From positions 1,463,608-1,527,607 of the forward strand of contig MBPM02000002.1 in the NCBI GenBank assembly GCA_001695595.3: a DNA stretch of 64,000 bases, written 5' to 3'. This document shows positions 13,196 through 25,861 of the stretch, in pieces. Numbering within the stretch: the stretch's first letter is position 1; every line of letters starts with the position of its first letter. Under the pieces are notes generated by a model that had not been told where the DNA came from, searched no databases, and was given only the letters and a program-made list of their open reading frames with translations. The position numbers and the translations under genes are program-made. This DNA comes from Plasmopara viticola. Lineage: Eukaryota > Oomycota > Peronosporomycetes > Peronosporales > Peronosporaceae.

Positions 13196-13549
13196 TCACG
13201 CTTCAGGCTTAAATATCGTGAGTGGTAAGACCTGACAATTTTCGACCTGCAGCGCCCATACAGTTAAACCTAGCAAACCTATCGATAACATAGCATACAC
13301 CACCACAGATGGTCTATTAAGTACCCATTTACTCTCATGGGACTTATAGGAAGCCCGTTTATGTTTATTTGATTTTTGCGGAAAGTCTTTGAGGCTGTAA
13401 GGGCTGTGATGGTTATTCACTTTAAAATATTGTCCACGCCATGTGAGTTCGCACACCGTGCTACGGCTTTCGACCGTGTGCTCCAGCAGAAAGAATAACA
13501 TCCATACCTCAAGCTGTTCAAGTGCTGGCTCGCGTGGATGAGATACCAT
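13196..13549 (-). CDS. Candidate small single-pass membrane protein
   Basis: The 117-codon frame starts MVSHPREPALEQLE, has a basic middle (QKSNKHKRASYKSHESK), and then one clear hydrophobic segment (VVVYAMLSIGLLGLTVWAL) followed by a short tail. Position next to a conserved gene and the clean membrane helix favour a real gene. A donor-like GTATGG directly after LEQLE means the first codons may be spliced to a different downstream frame. No family is recognised. A small mitochondrial or ER membrane protein is possible. Confidence 0.35.
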   Translation of the reverse strand: MVSHPREPALEQLEVWMLFFLLEHTVESRSTVCELTWRGQYFKVNNHHSPYSLKDFPQKSNKHKRASYKSHESKWVLNRPSVVVYAMLSIGLLGLTVWALQVENCQVLPLTIFKPEA

Positions 13550-16500
13550 GGCAAGGGGACTTTGTCAAATAAAGTGGAGTTCATATTAATTAATATTATT
13601 GCGGATTGGTCGGTGCCCAAAAAAAAGCAAACAAATGGAGTATTTCCTTGGCACTACAGTCTATGTCCAAGCTCTTTCAATGACACTACGAAATTGTCAA
13701 AAAAAATTATTTTCGAGAAGTGATCGAGCTCTCGGGCGGTCAACTACACTTCTTTTAATGATCTCAAGCGTCGCTTGACGTTTCTTGTTCTTTGTCTTCC
13801 ACACTTTTAAGGCCATTTGGTATGCCTCTGACCTGAGCTCGCGAACGAGAGTGTCTTGTTCCAAAAATAGGCGATGTAGTGCTTATAGACGTTATAATCG
13901 TAGTCATTAACATAATTACGCTTCCCTCTGCTACGGCTAGATGCACTGAAATCTAGATTTCTGGTGAGAGTTGATGAAGGATATCGAGTTTAGTAGCGTA
14001 GTCGTAGTGTGCATGTATTCTCATAAAATTTAAATAACATTGGATATCTCGACAAATTGAGGTGCCGCGCTGCGGCTTTCACGCATCACTAACAAAAACC
14101 TCTGATGTTATCTCATCTACGCTCACATCTTTCGATTCGGAGACCACTACTTGCAGCTTACGACGCGCATTCAGGGTTATACTAAATATCACTGGCTCAT
14201 AAGGCTCCTCAAAAAATACCAAGACATCTCGTCCAGCTCAAGCAGAGCATTTACTGGTATAGGTCCATCGATGAAATTTCCTCATTGACTTTACTTCTTG
14301 GCAGAGCGTATGCCGCTTTTTGCGTACCAGAGGGTATGCATCGGCCTCTGGTCGACAAGGTAATGCCGGGCTTGCTATCCACTGCTAACTTTTTTTTAAT
14401 AAAGTACGCGTCACTCTACGTGCTTTAGTATGGTAGAGCTACAGATGCCTTGATTCATATCACATCGGTCATACAGCAAGTGGTTTCCCCGATGACCCTG
14501 CTTAGTGGTTCCACGTGTATCGATAGGGCAATGCCACAGACAATTCGACCCCTCGTCGACTATTTAATGCTAGGGCTATAAATATGCTGTAACAATACTG
14601 TCGTTCGGCTGAATATGTGCCCTTTTCCGTGCAAAGTCATGGCTACAGGTTTGATACATTGATTAGCAGCCAGTATACCTTGCACGATCGCTGTTTTCCA
14701 CGATAAATGCCCGTTAAAAATTGTGTCACCTTACGGGCAACCAAAAGCGTCTCGCCTCTGATGCCTGGATTTGAGGCGGACAGCGCCTTTCACGGCATGT
14801 TGCGAATGCTGTCTTCTACGAGCAGTGCTAAATTTAGAACGTGCCTTCCCACGTGCAGTAATCGAGACCTCGTTCATATTGCCTTGGCTCAAAACAATTC
14901 GTGTGATGCAACAAAAATTGTGTCTTTCGACTACCGCTTAGTGATTTGTGTGCGAAGCGGTAAACCCTTGTCAATTCTGTCTTTACAAAGCCAACAATAT
15001 CTGTCAAGTACGATCTTCAGCAGGCAAACCTATGTAGGGTGCTTTCTCTCTCAAAGAGAAGCTTTCAGATACAACATTTGTTGGTTTTCAATTCCGTAGT
15101 ACGGAATGGAAGATCAATAAAAAGCTGAGATTGACACTGGCTTACGTGCGCCTCACGTTCAAATTTGGGCTTTCAGTAGAACAAGTTCTTACGTCTAAAT
15201 ACTTAAGCCTTAACGCGTTGACCGACTTGGTCAAGTGGAGCGCTCCAGCTTTCTAGCTGAGGTGAACTCAAACTCATATGCGCGCTGAGAAAGCAGTGCG
15301 CGGTAACAAGATTCTTTACTACAGGTCAGCCCATGGTTTCTTGATACTTCAGCCTCATATTTCTCGTCGGGGTCCAATATCAAATTAAATTCGACACCCC
15401 GATTTACATAGATCCTATACACAGTCAATCTTGTATATGCTGCTACGAAAACACTGATAATGTCGCGCTAGTGTGCTCGCAAAGCCTCTAATATAATGGA
15501 TTTATCTGACAGTAAGCCATAAAATAAACTTCGCCGAGCCCCTTGAGTCAAAGAGGATGAATCATGATTTTATGAATCTCTTTACGATGGAAAGCACGCC
15601 TGGAGGTGCTTCCCAGCAATGAACATTCCATATTGGAGTATCGCTAACCGAAGATGAAGTTTTCGTTTGCGTTTATAATGCTGGCACTAAAGACAGATGT
15701 CCTGCCCACCAAAGTTGCTCTTGATGAGCTTGAAGAACTTTGATAGACCGCCCTTTTAGAAAGACCATATTGTCGATGATTTCCACGTTGTTGTAGTCAG
15801 AGCAACAATCAGTTATTTAATATCCATGATTGACGCACCAGCCAATAAAAACCTTCACGATTTCGTAACTTTGCCAGTGTAAGAAGGGTTTAATTGGTCA
15901 TTTCATTGATTACAAATATGAGACTGGCAACTATCTTCTAGAAATGGTAGCAGTCACCGTGCTTATGAGCCGACTGTGGCCTTTACGATGTTGTTTCGTG
16001 TACGGTCGACCTCTTTGAAGGAGACTGCAGCAATTAATGCCGAGTACTTTTAGGTAGCTCGGGTAGAGCAAGACCAAGATAGTCTCGATTATGCTTGATA
16101 GGCCCTCGTGCAGTATGAAATGACATGGGCATTCTAGAATGTTACATCACAGAGTCAGGGATGTTTCTGCACCAAACACGCCAAGATTAAGTGGGGCTTG
16201 ACTTCTTGCAATTGCATGGACAGTAGAAGATCATGTCATTCGTTCATCTTTTGTTCCCGTTTGTAAACATTCTATTAAACGTAGAGTGCAATACCTCTGC
16301 GAGCCGAAATTTGTTTCTGCAGGCTAAGAAATGCCGTTTCTGCTTTATGCCAACCCCCAGCGCGAGATGGTGACTTATGCAACACCCGGCAAAGAATAAG
16401 TTGAAACAATTGGACGCATCAGAGATTCACCTTGGAGTCTTTCCCTTCTTCTATTTATCTTTGCTTTCTCGCTAACGACGTGAGATTTAACCACTACGCT

Positions 16501-17527
16501 CGGTACTGATCGGTTTTGACGACGAAGATTTACTCGTATTTGTTGGGCTTGCTGTAAGACAAGAGACATTTAGACTTCCTTCAGTGATAGCTGGAGGCGT
16601 TTACTCGTGAGCGCTATTTTTACTTCTTTGTTCAATAGTATTTAGCGCTCCTTGTTTGCTCGCCACGACTTGTTTGAAAAGAGGGGTGTCTGTAAAATAT
16701 CAAGCGACGGGAAACGGTCTTGACGCCTTCTCGCGATGTCAATTGCAAGACTTTTAATGAATTTTGCTGTAGGCGTCTTCCCGTAGGTTATGAATTTGTG
16801 GACGCTGTTCATCGTGCGACAGTGACCTTCTTAGTTTCTTACTTGGTCGTCGCTAAATAAACTGATAAACTTTTGTAATAAATCGTCGGCGGGGCAATCA
16901 TTATTGCTCAGTCAATTCCATTAAATATTGTTTAGGCCATATATATCTGGTAGCTATACGGGGCCAAGAGCAAATCCAGCATAAAATATTCCATAAGGCA
17001 GTCAGACTAAGACCAATCTAACTTCTTTGCTCGTATTATAGAGCACTGACCAACCCTTTTACATTTTTTTCTCGTGCGTAAACGTTTTTCGACGTCGTGG
17101 TCTCTTTTACGTTATTATAACTACTAACATATGCTTCTAAAGCAGCTTCTAGTTTTTTCTTTGGCTGCTCAGCTCTCAGAGGCTAAATTTTTATTGCGCG
17201 TGCCAGCTACGCATTCATCATACAAACTTACTTAACTTTCAATTGGGTGTCCCTCCTTAATTGGTGACCGGCAGTATCCCAAGTTGACTTCTAATCAGCG
17301 ACCCTTCATATCGTTTATAGACAAAAATGACACTGTCTTGGGCGGGCAAATCATGCCTTATTTTTGTCGCAGCCATTGCAGCAACTTCTGCTTACTAACA
17401 ATCGCATGCAGGAAAGAAAGCGTGGACGCTGGCAAAACTGAAAGCGCTTAATCGAACGTTTCTCTACAATTATCTCTTACATGTCTTTGAAACACTGTGA
17501 AGCTGTTTCACGGACAATTTACAATCC
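13550..17527. other. Gene-poor region
   Basis: About 4 kb of AT-rich DNA with scattered stops in all frames. The longest open frame (14707-15099, 130 codons) has no recognisable motif and no splice-linked neighbour. I see no RNA gene, TE domain or tandem repeat. Confidence 0.5.
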
Positions 17528-17656
17528 CTACGCACCGTATCCATTGGACGGGTAGCCTTGAGCCCATTGCGCAGCGGAGTCGACGGTGTAGGCGTGACCG
17601 GTGATAAGAGGCATGAACGTGAACTCGGCGGCTCCGATGGCCATGAGAGGGATCAT
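17528..17656 (-). pseudogene. Orphan exon or gene remnant
   Basis: A short minus-strand frame of 42 codons (from MIPLMAIGAAEFTF to the end PSNGYGA) uses GC-rich third positions unlike the AT-rich DNA around it. An AG stands just before its first codon, so it could be a last exon, and the residues look like protein rather than noise. No upstream exon could be joined to it. It is most likely the surviving 3' end of a decayed or displaced gene. Family unknown. Confidence 0.35.
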
Positions 17657-18942
17657 CTAATCCTGTACTTGGTATTTGCCTTGTCTCAAATGTAAATCTG
17701 TAAAAATGACGACTAGCACAGGCAGCCTTTTCCAGATAAGAAAATGCGAATGCCTTGTGCACATTATCATTCATCAGACATCAAGAAGGCTCAAATGGCT
17801 ATATCTACCTTCCTACTCATGAAAAGTAGTTGAAAAAAATCAACTACTTTTGAATAAAAACCTCAAGTTTCATCGGCTTCTTCCCCACAGTAGACGTTTT
17901 ATGGTTCCTGATATCTAATACACAAACTTTGCTCCTGAACCTCCAGCACTTTGACGCGCTCCAGCTGCTTGTCATCAAAAATGGCCGCAAATGCAGCCCC
18001 CACATCAGTACATAAAAGCTAGTAAGCCCTTCGAGTAGTGCGAAGGACGCATATAGAATCGTGTTGCTTATTGTCTCGGAATTTCTGAGTTAAGTATATC
18101 GATTTACCCGAGTGGAGAAAGGATCTACTACAAGGGTTACCAGTTGTGACCTAGATACACAGCACCTTGCACGGATGAGACGTGTAGGAATATGTACTAC
18201 TTACGGTGAATTTTGGTCCACTTATTTCTTATCTAAAAAAAGTCCGACGTATGCCATGTAATGCAGTTTGAATGACTAATTTTCTCAACGCAATGTTTAT
18301 CAATTTCCACCTCACTTAAGATTTTATAAACACACTAGATTCAATTGCGATTTGGGCAGAGTTCGGTATCCTTCGAAAAATTTCAGTGTATAAATTTTAA
18401 GAGTGTACCTATCGTGGTCCAGAATCCACGATTCTCTAAAGCTTCTTTTAACGGTAAGCTAGCGTTTACTACAAAAGCCTCGGGTCCTTTAGTGTAAGAG
18501 GTCGCACATAAAGGGATTGTACATACAAACATACACATAAATGCAACTTTTTAGTCAAAAGGTAAAGATGGGCTTTTACGTCAAAACAGAAGAGTGGCGC
18601 ACAAAATAACCGTGTAAGTTTATTCCTACAAAGCGCTGCAATTTCTGCATGTCGGTAATAAAACTGTGATGCACGCAGAGATTGCGGCAATCACGACGTT
18701 CTCGTTCCGGCCGTTATTGTTAATCATCGAAGCGTTTCAGAGTGGCCCTCTCTATTCAGCAAAGTGTATGACGAAACGCCGAAATGGGCGGATCCTAAAA
18801 GGACAGCCGCATTATTCGCTTCCACCTGCTACTTTTTTCCACAAAATTCTACATACAAAACAATCCTCGAGTCAGGAAAAGACGCCAACGTCGTGCGTTT
18901 CACCGCCGCCTCGACCTCCTACCACCACATTAGCATTTCCTC
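17657..18942. other. Intergenic region upstream of the kinase gene
   Basis: This AT-rich spacer contains a perfect 12-bp inverted repeat with a six-A loop at 17822-17851. No coding signal is recognised. The stretch GCATTTCC, a few bases before the kinase ATG, resembles an oomycete initiator. Confidence 0.4.
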
Positions 18943-21900
18943 ATGGCGGGGCGGCCAAAGCAGCTCGCATTGGCTCGTGTGGCTGAGTTGGAGCTCCCTT
19001 CCGACGGGAGCAAACGTCGCACGAGTGCCAGCAGCACGAGCAGTTGCGAATTAGAGCGGCTGCACGAAGAGTTGCAGCTCGAGATCAAGCCACAGCGGCT
19101 GCAACGGCAGTACACGCTGACCGTCCCGCCTTTTCGTGCCGGTGACGACTGTTTCTCGCGTTCTGGACTCCTTCATCCCGCTCCAGACGTCCTTGACGAC
19201 GTCTTGAGTCGCTGGGAGAAGAATCAGGTCAAGTGGCGTCGCGCGGCGTCCAGCGACGAGAATCAAGAGACTTGGCCTGATACGGACGAAATTGAGTACA
19301 GCGAAGATGGGGCTGAGACTGTTCAGAAAGCTGATACGTTTGACGTGACGTTTGGAGAAGGGTTTCTTGGCCTCGAGTTCGTGTTGGACGCTCTAAAGCA
19401 CAGAGTTGTAATTAAAAGTGTTCGCATGGAGACGTGGGCGACGACCGTCCTTGACGGCCCGCCCGATGTCGTTATTACACGGGGATTGGCAGTCGACGCA
19501 GTGAATGGCCGTGATGTGAGCACAATGTCGCCTGAAGACGTGCTGGACAAGCTGCAATTTAGTCGACGACCCATGACTGTGACATTTCGACGAGCACACA
19601 AGTCGGTGGCCGTGTGTAAACTCTGTGAAATGAAAGTCGAAGCCAGTGCATTGGATGACCATACCAATTATTGTGTTCTTTCGAAGCGGGTGGAGCTGGA
19701 AGCGGATGGGATTAACAACTTGTTGATGAAACTCACTGCGTCGATCAATGCCACACTTGCTGAAGAGGCCACGACGGCGATGATAGAGCAGGAAATGCAT
19801 CTTTACGAAACACTTCGAGTGCTGGCGATTCAAGCGTCAACATGTGATGTCACGAGTGTCGATGCCTTTGCGCTTTGTGCGCGACTGGTGAAAATCATCG
19901 ATCGAATACGACAGCAGGACGTGGAAATGTCGGCTTTTGTGGGGGATCATCAAGGACGTGCACTTGAATATTGCGTGAAATTGCGTGATTTGATTCATGC
20001 GAAAATGAGCAAAATGCGAGCGTCTCACAAATTTATGTTTCAACAAGCTCCCGTCGAGGTGGTGCGAACACAATTAAAGCGCACGAAATCTCTCGAAAAT
20101 ATCGATAACAGCGATGGGTTGTGTACTCCTCGACGGCCGAGCTTGAAAATGGCTTCGTATCGTGTTTCGATTCGTGATTTTCACATTGTCAAGCCGATCT
20201 CTAAGGGCGCTTTTGGCAAAGTGTATCTTGCTCGGAAGAAGACGACGGGTGACCAGTATGCAATTAAAGTGCTTGCGAAGGAGCATTTACTACGAAAGAA
20301 GCAGGTACACAGCTCGTTGGCGTTGCTCAAGACTTGTGCGCCGGTGTACTGAGTTTGTGCTTGGTGGCCACAGATTCAGCAAATTGAGACTGAAAGAAAT
20401 ATTTTGGCAAGTGTAGTGAGCCCTTTTGTTGTCAAGTTATTCTGGACGTTTCAAACCAAGTAAGAATTGTTGATGCTGTTGGTTGGAGGTGGCATAATTG
20501 CATGTGGTATCAAGCACGGATTTATACTCAAAACATTTTTTTGATCTTTTTTGTTACTGCCAGACGCAACCTCTTTTTAGTAATGGAGTACCTGCCAGGA
20601 GGTGACTTTATGTCGTTGCTCGAGTGTATTGTGCAGCTCGAAGAACAGGTTATTATTGTTTAGACGACACTGTACTTGCTCTTTGGTGATACTGACGCAA
20701 CAGCGTTGCGATTATGGCCTTGTTTGAGCAGGTTGCCTGCGTCTACATCGCTGAGATTGCAATTGCACTCAACCACTTGCACGTCAAAGGCTGTGTTCAT
20801 AGGTTTGTGACGATAATTTGCTTAGTTTCTCGTGAGTTTGGAGTCACTCTTTTCTTACGCTGCCTATAATTTTAAACAGGGATCTCAAACCCGACAACAT
20901 TCTGCTGTCTTCAACTGGCCACATTAAGGTGCGCTGAGTGTATCCCTTAATTTTGTCTTTATTGCATTAACATTTAATTTTATTACCCCTTCAGCTTACC
21001 GATTTTGGCTTATCTGAAGAAGCTGTGGCGATAAGCGAAACAGACTCAGAACCTGATGATGACTTAATGGCTTCAGACGCTAATAAAGTGGTACCTGCTT
21101 CAGAGGACGAGGCATCTACGGCACTGCAACCGCGGCGCACTTTATCATTTAAGAAAAAAAAGTCTGCCTACCACACGTATGGACGATGCGGGACGCCAGA
21201 CTACTTGGCGCCCGAAATCATTCTCGGTAATCCTCATGGGCCGCCTGTGGACTATTGGGCACTTGGCATCATCTTGTACGAAATGCTAGTTGGGTTCCCT
21301 CCTTTCAATGACGACACTGTGGACGCAATTTTTGATAACATAATTGAGCGGCAAATTTTGTGGCCTGATGGAGAAAAATGTTTATCCGCCGAAGCGATGG
21401 ATTTAATAGACAAGTTGCTAGATTCGGACCCGACGACCCGAATGAGTTGGGAAGGGATTAAATTTCACCCTTTTTTTAATGGTATCAATTGGGACACAAT
21501 TCTGGAATCCATCCCTCCGTTTGTCCCGACGCTAGAGGGACCTAATGATACGAGCTATTTTAACAATCGCAACCTTACTGACATTTTTATCGACGACGAA
21601 GATTTTGACAATGCTCCTCGTTCTGTATCTAGTAGCCAGAACAACTCTGACTCTGGCCCTGAAAGGGACGAGCAAAGTTGCAGTCTCAACGAAGATGAGA
21701 GTGATGACTTACCAAATGATGGTACAAATAAGGCTTTGACTGCTAGTGTTGGTGTCGATATTTCGTGGGGAACTTCGGAGATTTTGAACGCACATGACAG
21801 AGTGGATGCTCATGATGAGTGCGCAGACGATGTTCTTTTGCAACAAGAAGATAACAATAGCATTTTTCGATTTCCTAGTGGCATGTACGGCAGCCCCGAG

Positions 21901-22047
21901 GAGTCCAATATCGCTGACGCATTTAGGTCTTTTAGTTTTATAAACATGAACGCTTTAGCTGCTGCATCGCAAGCAGAAGCTGGAATGCTCACCGATACAG
22001 AACAGCAACATATAGGAGCACCGTCCGGTCCATCAATTCTGATCTAG
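18943..22047 (+). CDS. AGC-family Ser/Thr kinase, MAST/IRE-like, with PDZ-like domain
   Basis: Six exons (18943-20304, 20374-20459, 20564-20648, 20732-20802, 20880-20928, 20995-22047) give 901 aa. A PDZ-like region lies at about residues 125-205 ([19 protein letters not shown]). A finger C225-x2-C228-x11-H240-x3-C244 follows, as in plant IRE kinases, then a helical region. The kinase domain starts at about 415: [12 protein letters not shown] (K442), HRDLKPDN (D536), DFG (554-556), and APE (623-625) with GTPDYLAPE. The DFG-APE gap is about 66 residues, longer than usual, with an acidic and then basic insert, as in MAST/Greatwall kinases. A C-terminal hydrophobic motif FRSFSF (861-866) fits AGC regulation by phosphorylation. 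In animal MAST the PDZ domain follows the kinase; here it comes first. Substrates are unknown. Confidence 0.88.
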
Positions 22048-22176
22048 CGCCATCCTGTATGTATTCGTCTTGTCTTCGTTTTTTCATGTCGTCTTTTTCT
22101 CCGTGAGGTCGTCCAAGTAAATAATAAAATCAAATCCCACATTGCCAGCCAAGTGCTTCGTATTTTGTGTTAGCTT

Positions 22177-23309
22177 TTACAAAAAAAAATCATCTTTCTG
22201 CATGTCACTAGCATCTGATGCGATAGATACTTGATCTTCGTCATCTTGATCCACGAGGGCTGGTGTACGTTTTGCTTTTCCTCCACAATTGTCACGTTTG
22301 GTCCGCGTCGTTTGCTTCTTTTTCACTTGCTCCTTCGTAGGTTTCTTGAGCAACAGCTCCACAGCCGATCTCATCTCAGACGTAGAGCGCGATTCTTTGG
22401 ACTTGCCTTCACTAAAACAAAATTGGTAGAACGCTTCTCGATCTTGCTCTTTGTCAAATAAAGAAATGGCCTCGGCTTGAAGCTCCTTTTGACGATTTAG
22501 ATTTGCTACAGAGTGAGGTGCAGACGGGAACAAGGAGATATACGGCTCAGATTTTGGATAGTAGTAGATGTACATCATCTCTTCTTGATACAGCTTGAAC
22601 TTCTTCTCGTGCTCGCCACGGTCCGCGTCGTCGATTGCCTGCAGACACGATTCCAATCAGCATAAAACATGTCGCAATCGTGATTTCTTACTTTTTCAAT
22701 CCCAAGTTTCGCCTGCCGCAGCTTGCGCATGACCTTCACACGTTCGAAAAAGCGAGGCTGAAACAAAATTACAATACAGACTCTGCGTTATAAAAACTGG
22801 CGCTTACGTTCCGATAAGAAGCAATGCCACTCACTCTCTTGTATTTCTCAATGTTTTTCTTCTCGACTGCAATGTGATTTTTATGCGCTTGCTACAAAAA
22901 TCGTATAATACGCTAAAAATCATCTCCGATTACCCAAATGGCAGCTTAAAAAAACACAAACCTCTTCCCGAAGCCGCTCCAACTCAACTTTCTTGATTCT
23001 CCTCGTGGCATCATCAAGGCCCTGTACACCAATTATAATCAGTCTCTTACGTATGCGATTGCGTGTGCATGATGATAGTGTTTCAAGGGAGCGTACCCCC
23101 CGACCGAGAAAGCGCTCTAAGCCACGTATGCGATTCTTGAGCGACGGCATTTTTTTAGCCTGTTGTGACTTCTTAGAGCGCGCATTCTTGTAGCGGAGAC
23201 GAGTACCTGAGAAAGAATGGAAGTGTTTGGAATGAGTAGAAGTCATAAACTGCTCACAGCTGACAAGCTTAATTCACATTCGGCTTGTCAAACCTGCAGT
23301 CGGAGCCAT
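22177..23309 (-). CDS. EFG1: rRNA-processing protein Efg1-like
   Basis: Six small exons on the minus strand (23309-23294, 23206-23097, 23021-22962, 22891-22835, 22757-22692, 22638-22177) join in phase to 256 aa. The first exon codes only MAPTA plus one base. The protein carries the Efg1 core: MPSLKNRIRGLERFL, GLDDATRRIKKVELERL, KKNIEKYKRPRFFERVKVMR and KLRQAKLGIEK, then a Tyr-rich patch (MMYIYYYPKSEPYISLFP). The C-terminus is Lys-rich, then acidic. Efg1 acts in the nucleolus in early 18S rRNA maturation as part of the 90S pre-ribosome. Its 3' end faces the kinase gene, 129 bp away. Splice phases are all consistent, which supports the model. Confidence 0.87.
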
Positions 23310-24220
23310 GGCGCAATGCTAAGTCGTTGGCTGGCTGCACTTGTATACTTGATGTGGTTTATTTTATTGTATACAATATTTACGATCGAAGAGTATGTTT
23401 AAACAACTTGTTTTTATATTATAACCAAGGATGTACGGCGTTTCAGCTCCTAATATGAGACTGAATTTTTTTGTTAGTAAATCAGCAAAGAAAAGTTACG
23501 CGCGAGATGGATGACCAGGCAGAGTCATAAGAAAGTGAGAGTTGTAAGACGACAGAACAATTTCGATAGGTATACGTGTTGTGGCTTCGACATATTGCAG
23601 CAGTTGTAGCATGATATTCGGATGAGATTACGGGACAATAGCTTGCAACAAACTGATTTTGTGGCCTTAAAACTACTAAAATCGCGAATTAAAATTATGT
23701 GATCATGTGGAGCCGCATTTATGATCGCAAAAACGGTTATTCAAAATATTTTTCCACACGGGTCCTGGCGCTGATGATGATTGCAAACATCTTTCCTTCG
23801 GCGCGTAGTGTGAAGAGCTGTGTATGGAGTGAGGAAACAAAAAGTCAAATATACCTCAATTTTTTTATGGTGCTTATTGTAAAATATATGATACTAGTGG
23901 CGCTTAACCCAGCAACCGCTTTACATGTTGTGCTGTTACTGCACCATGCTTAAGATTTTTTTCGTTAAATAACACATCCAATAAAGTAATCGCATTTTTT
24001 ATTGACAGGAAAAGTAGAGTTTATGAATCTTTAGCCTTCCACGAAACGATGATCGAAGGTTAAAGGATGTCCTGTTCCGTCTTCTTTGCAGAGCCCCAAG
24101 CATTCCACGTCAAGCTTGAAGCGCTGATGCGATTACCACCGGCTGACTCGGACAAGGCTACGAAGGTTTGAGAGATTTAAGCTACGAAACCCACGCGCTA
24201 GGACTAAGCTGTCTCTACTG
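23310..24220. other. Gene-poor AT-rich region
   Basis: No coding signal is recognised. An 84-codon frame at 23699-23953 is hydrophobic and AT-driven and was not accepted. Confidence 0.45.
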
Positions 24221-24490
24221 GTAGCAATCCGACCCCTATTGGGACCGGGTTCCGTACCCCTCATTACACTAGTGGCTTTTTCGGTCAGTGGGGCGTACCC
24301 CAACCAGCCTTTTTATAGCCTAATCGGGCGCAAGTTGGTAGAGCAGTCACACAATCGGGTGTGATGGCTCGTCTCCTTTAGTGACCTATATCCGGCTGCC
24401 TCAATTCGGATCCTGTGGGTATCGAATCAAGTACCCCCCGGTCCTGGGTCGAATGGCTAATCGCTCGAGCCACAGGGTCGGTACATGAAG
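24221..24490. repeat. Old dispersed repeat, copy A
   Basis: This segment aligns by eye with 55810-56083 and in part with 41795-41890. Shared blocks are gccttttt-cggtca followed by a gggcgt stretch, a ttagt-acctat block, and a final acagggt-ggtac block. Part of it (near 24325-24365) reads like a tRNA D-arm and anticodon arm (TTGGTAGAGCAG, then CACAC...GTGTG). Its class is unknown; a decayed tRNA-related SINE or an LTR fragment are the options. Confidence 0.45.
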
Positions 24491-25860
24491 GTCTGAGCGG
24501 ACTGCGGACTGCGACATATAGCGAAATAGCCAGCAAATTAGATGGTTCGTACTTATTTAATACTCAAATTACCTAACACGATGAAGATTTTGTTTTTCAA
24601 CACTGTTGTCTCTAGTTTCTAAACTTGGGATGCAACATCTGGCATTTAAGAGACGCTGATGCCAGATGCTGCATCCTACTTTAAAACAGTCGCGGAGGAA
24701 GCTCCTACGAAGATCGGTTGTCGGACAAAGCTTGAGCAGCGAGCAGGGCGAAGGAGGTGAAGTAAAACGTTTGTTGCTCAAAGCAAATTGAGAAGTGATA
24801 TTAAACGGAGATTTTTATCGTATTACAGCCTAAAAGCTATCATTTCTCTTTATTTTTCCGGCGTTTTATGCAACCTGGATTATTTCTAGCCAATCAGGTC
24901 CCTTGACTCCTTATGATTATAGGACATCCGAACCCTGCTTCTGGTCTTTATCTATGTGATTGCCTATTCTTATGGATAGTGCCAATGCATATGTAATTTA
25001 ATTGTAATGTAATTATGGCCGTTGCCGGCAAACCTGCCAGTGACGACGGTTTGTGAGTGTCGTGAGTGCATCTCAAAAGTTACCTTTTAAATTGGATAGC
25101 ATTTTTCTTGAAAGCACGCTTCAAAAAGTTCTCAGTGATACGAGCAACCCCGAATTGAAAGAGGGCATAAGAATTTGTAAGCGTAATTGACGATCCCACT
25201 GGACCTTATATCTACTGCTTAGAAGCATATTTACTAAAGTGCCTTCTCCAGCAACAAGTGGCGGTGATTTTGGTTAGCCTAGGGCATGCACGGAGCGTTT
25301 TCAAGTGCAAGTGGCGCGAATTTTGGAGTGTGACCGAAATTTCACATCACGTGAAGTACATTTATAGACTGACTCAACCCTGCGAAATGTTTTGTAGGAC
25401 AATAAGAAAACATCCAGGTTTCAAGTTGAGGGTCTTGAAGTCTTGTTCCACAACTTCAAGCGTATTATCGATAGAGGCAAATGTTGGTAAGCAAATTGAT
25501 GAAACTACGGCACGGCAGAGGTCGGGTCAGTGAGGATAGACGAAGGTGGCAGAGACAATATAAGCAGTGTTGATGCTGAGGTCACCATGCCGGAAGCCGC
25601 AGAGTCTTTAAGTCAAGAAGAGCAGCATAGGAACTGTCGACAGTAGAGTCGACAAGACCAGTGTTAATTGGAGCGTCAGCTTCACCTGGCGGATGGATAA
25701 GATTTGTTGTAGATGCCGATGACAGCACAATATCAAATATTAAGGCTTATCGTAGAAGGTTGAAGACAGCACAAATTGTAATGTCAAGGCACTAAAACGA
25801 AGAGATGGAGCGACAGCTTAAGTGTTTTAAAGTCGACTATAGATGTAGCCAGCAAATTGA
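24491..25860. other. Gene-poor region with an inverted repeat
   Basis: This region holds an imperfect 18-bp inverted repeat (24628-24645 and 24659-24676, one mismatch, 13-bp loop). Otherwise no feature is recognised; the 91-codon frame at 25258 has no motif. Confidence 0.4.
24628..24676. repeat. 18-bp inverted repeat (hairpin)
   Basis: GGATGCAACATCTGGCAT and ATGCCAGATGCTGCATCC form 18-bp arms with a single mismatch around a 13-base loop. It could be a small MITE relic or an RNA hairpin. No target duplication is seen. Confidence 0.6.
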
Positions 25861-25861
25861 G

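Noticed and set aside
14707..15099. 130-codon plus-strand frame
   Set aside because: No known motif, no splice partners, and composition like the surrounding non-coding DNA.
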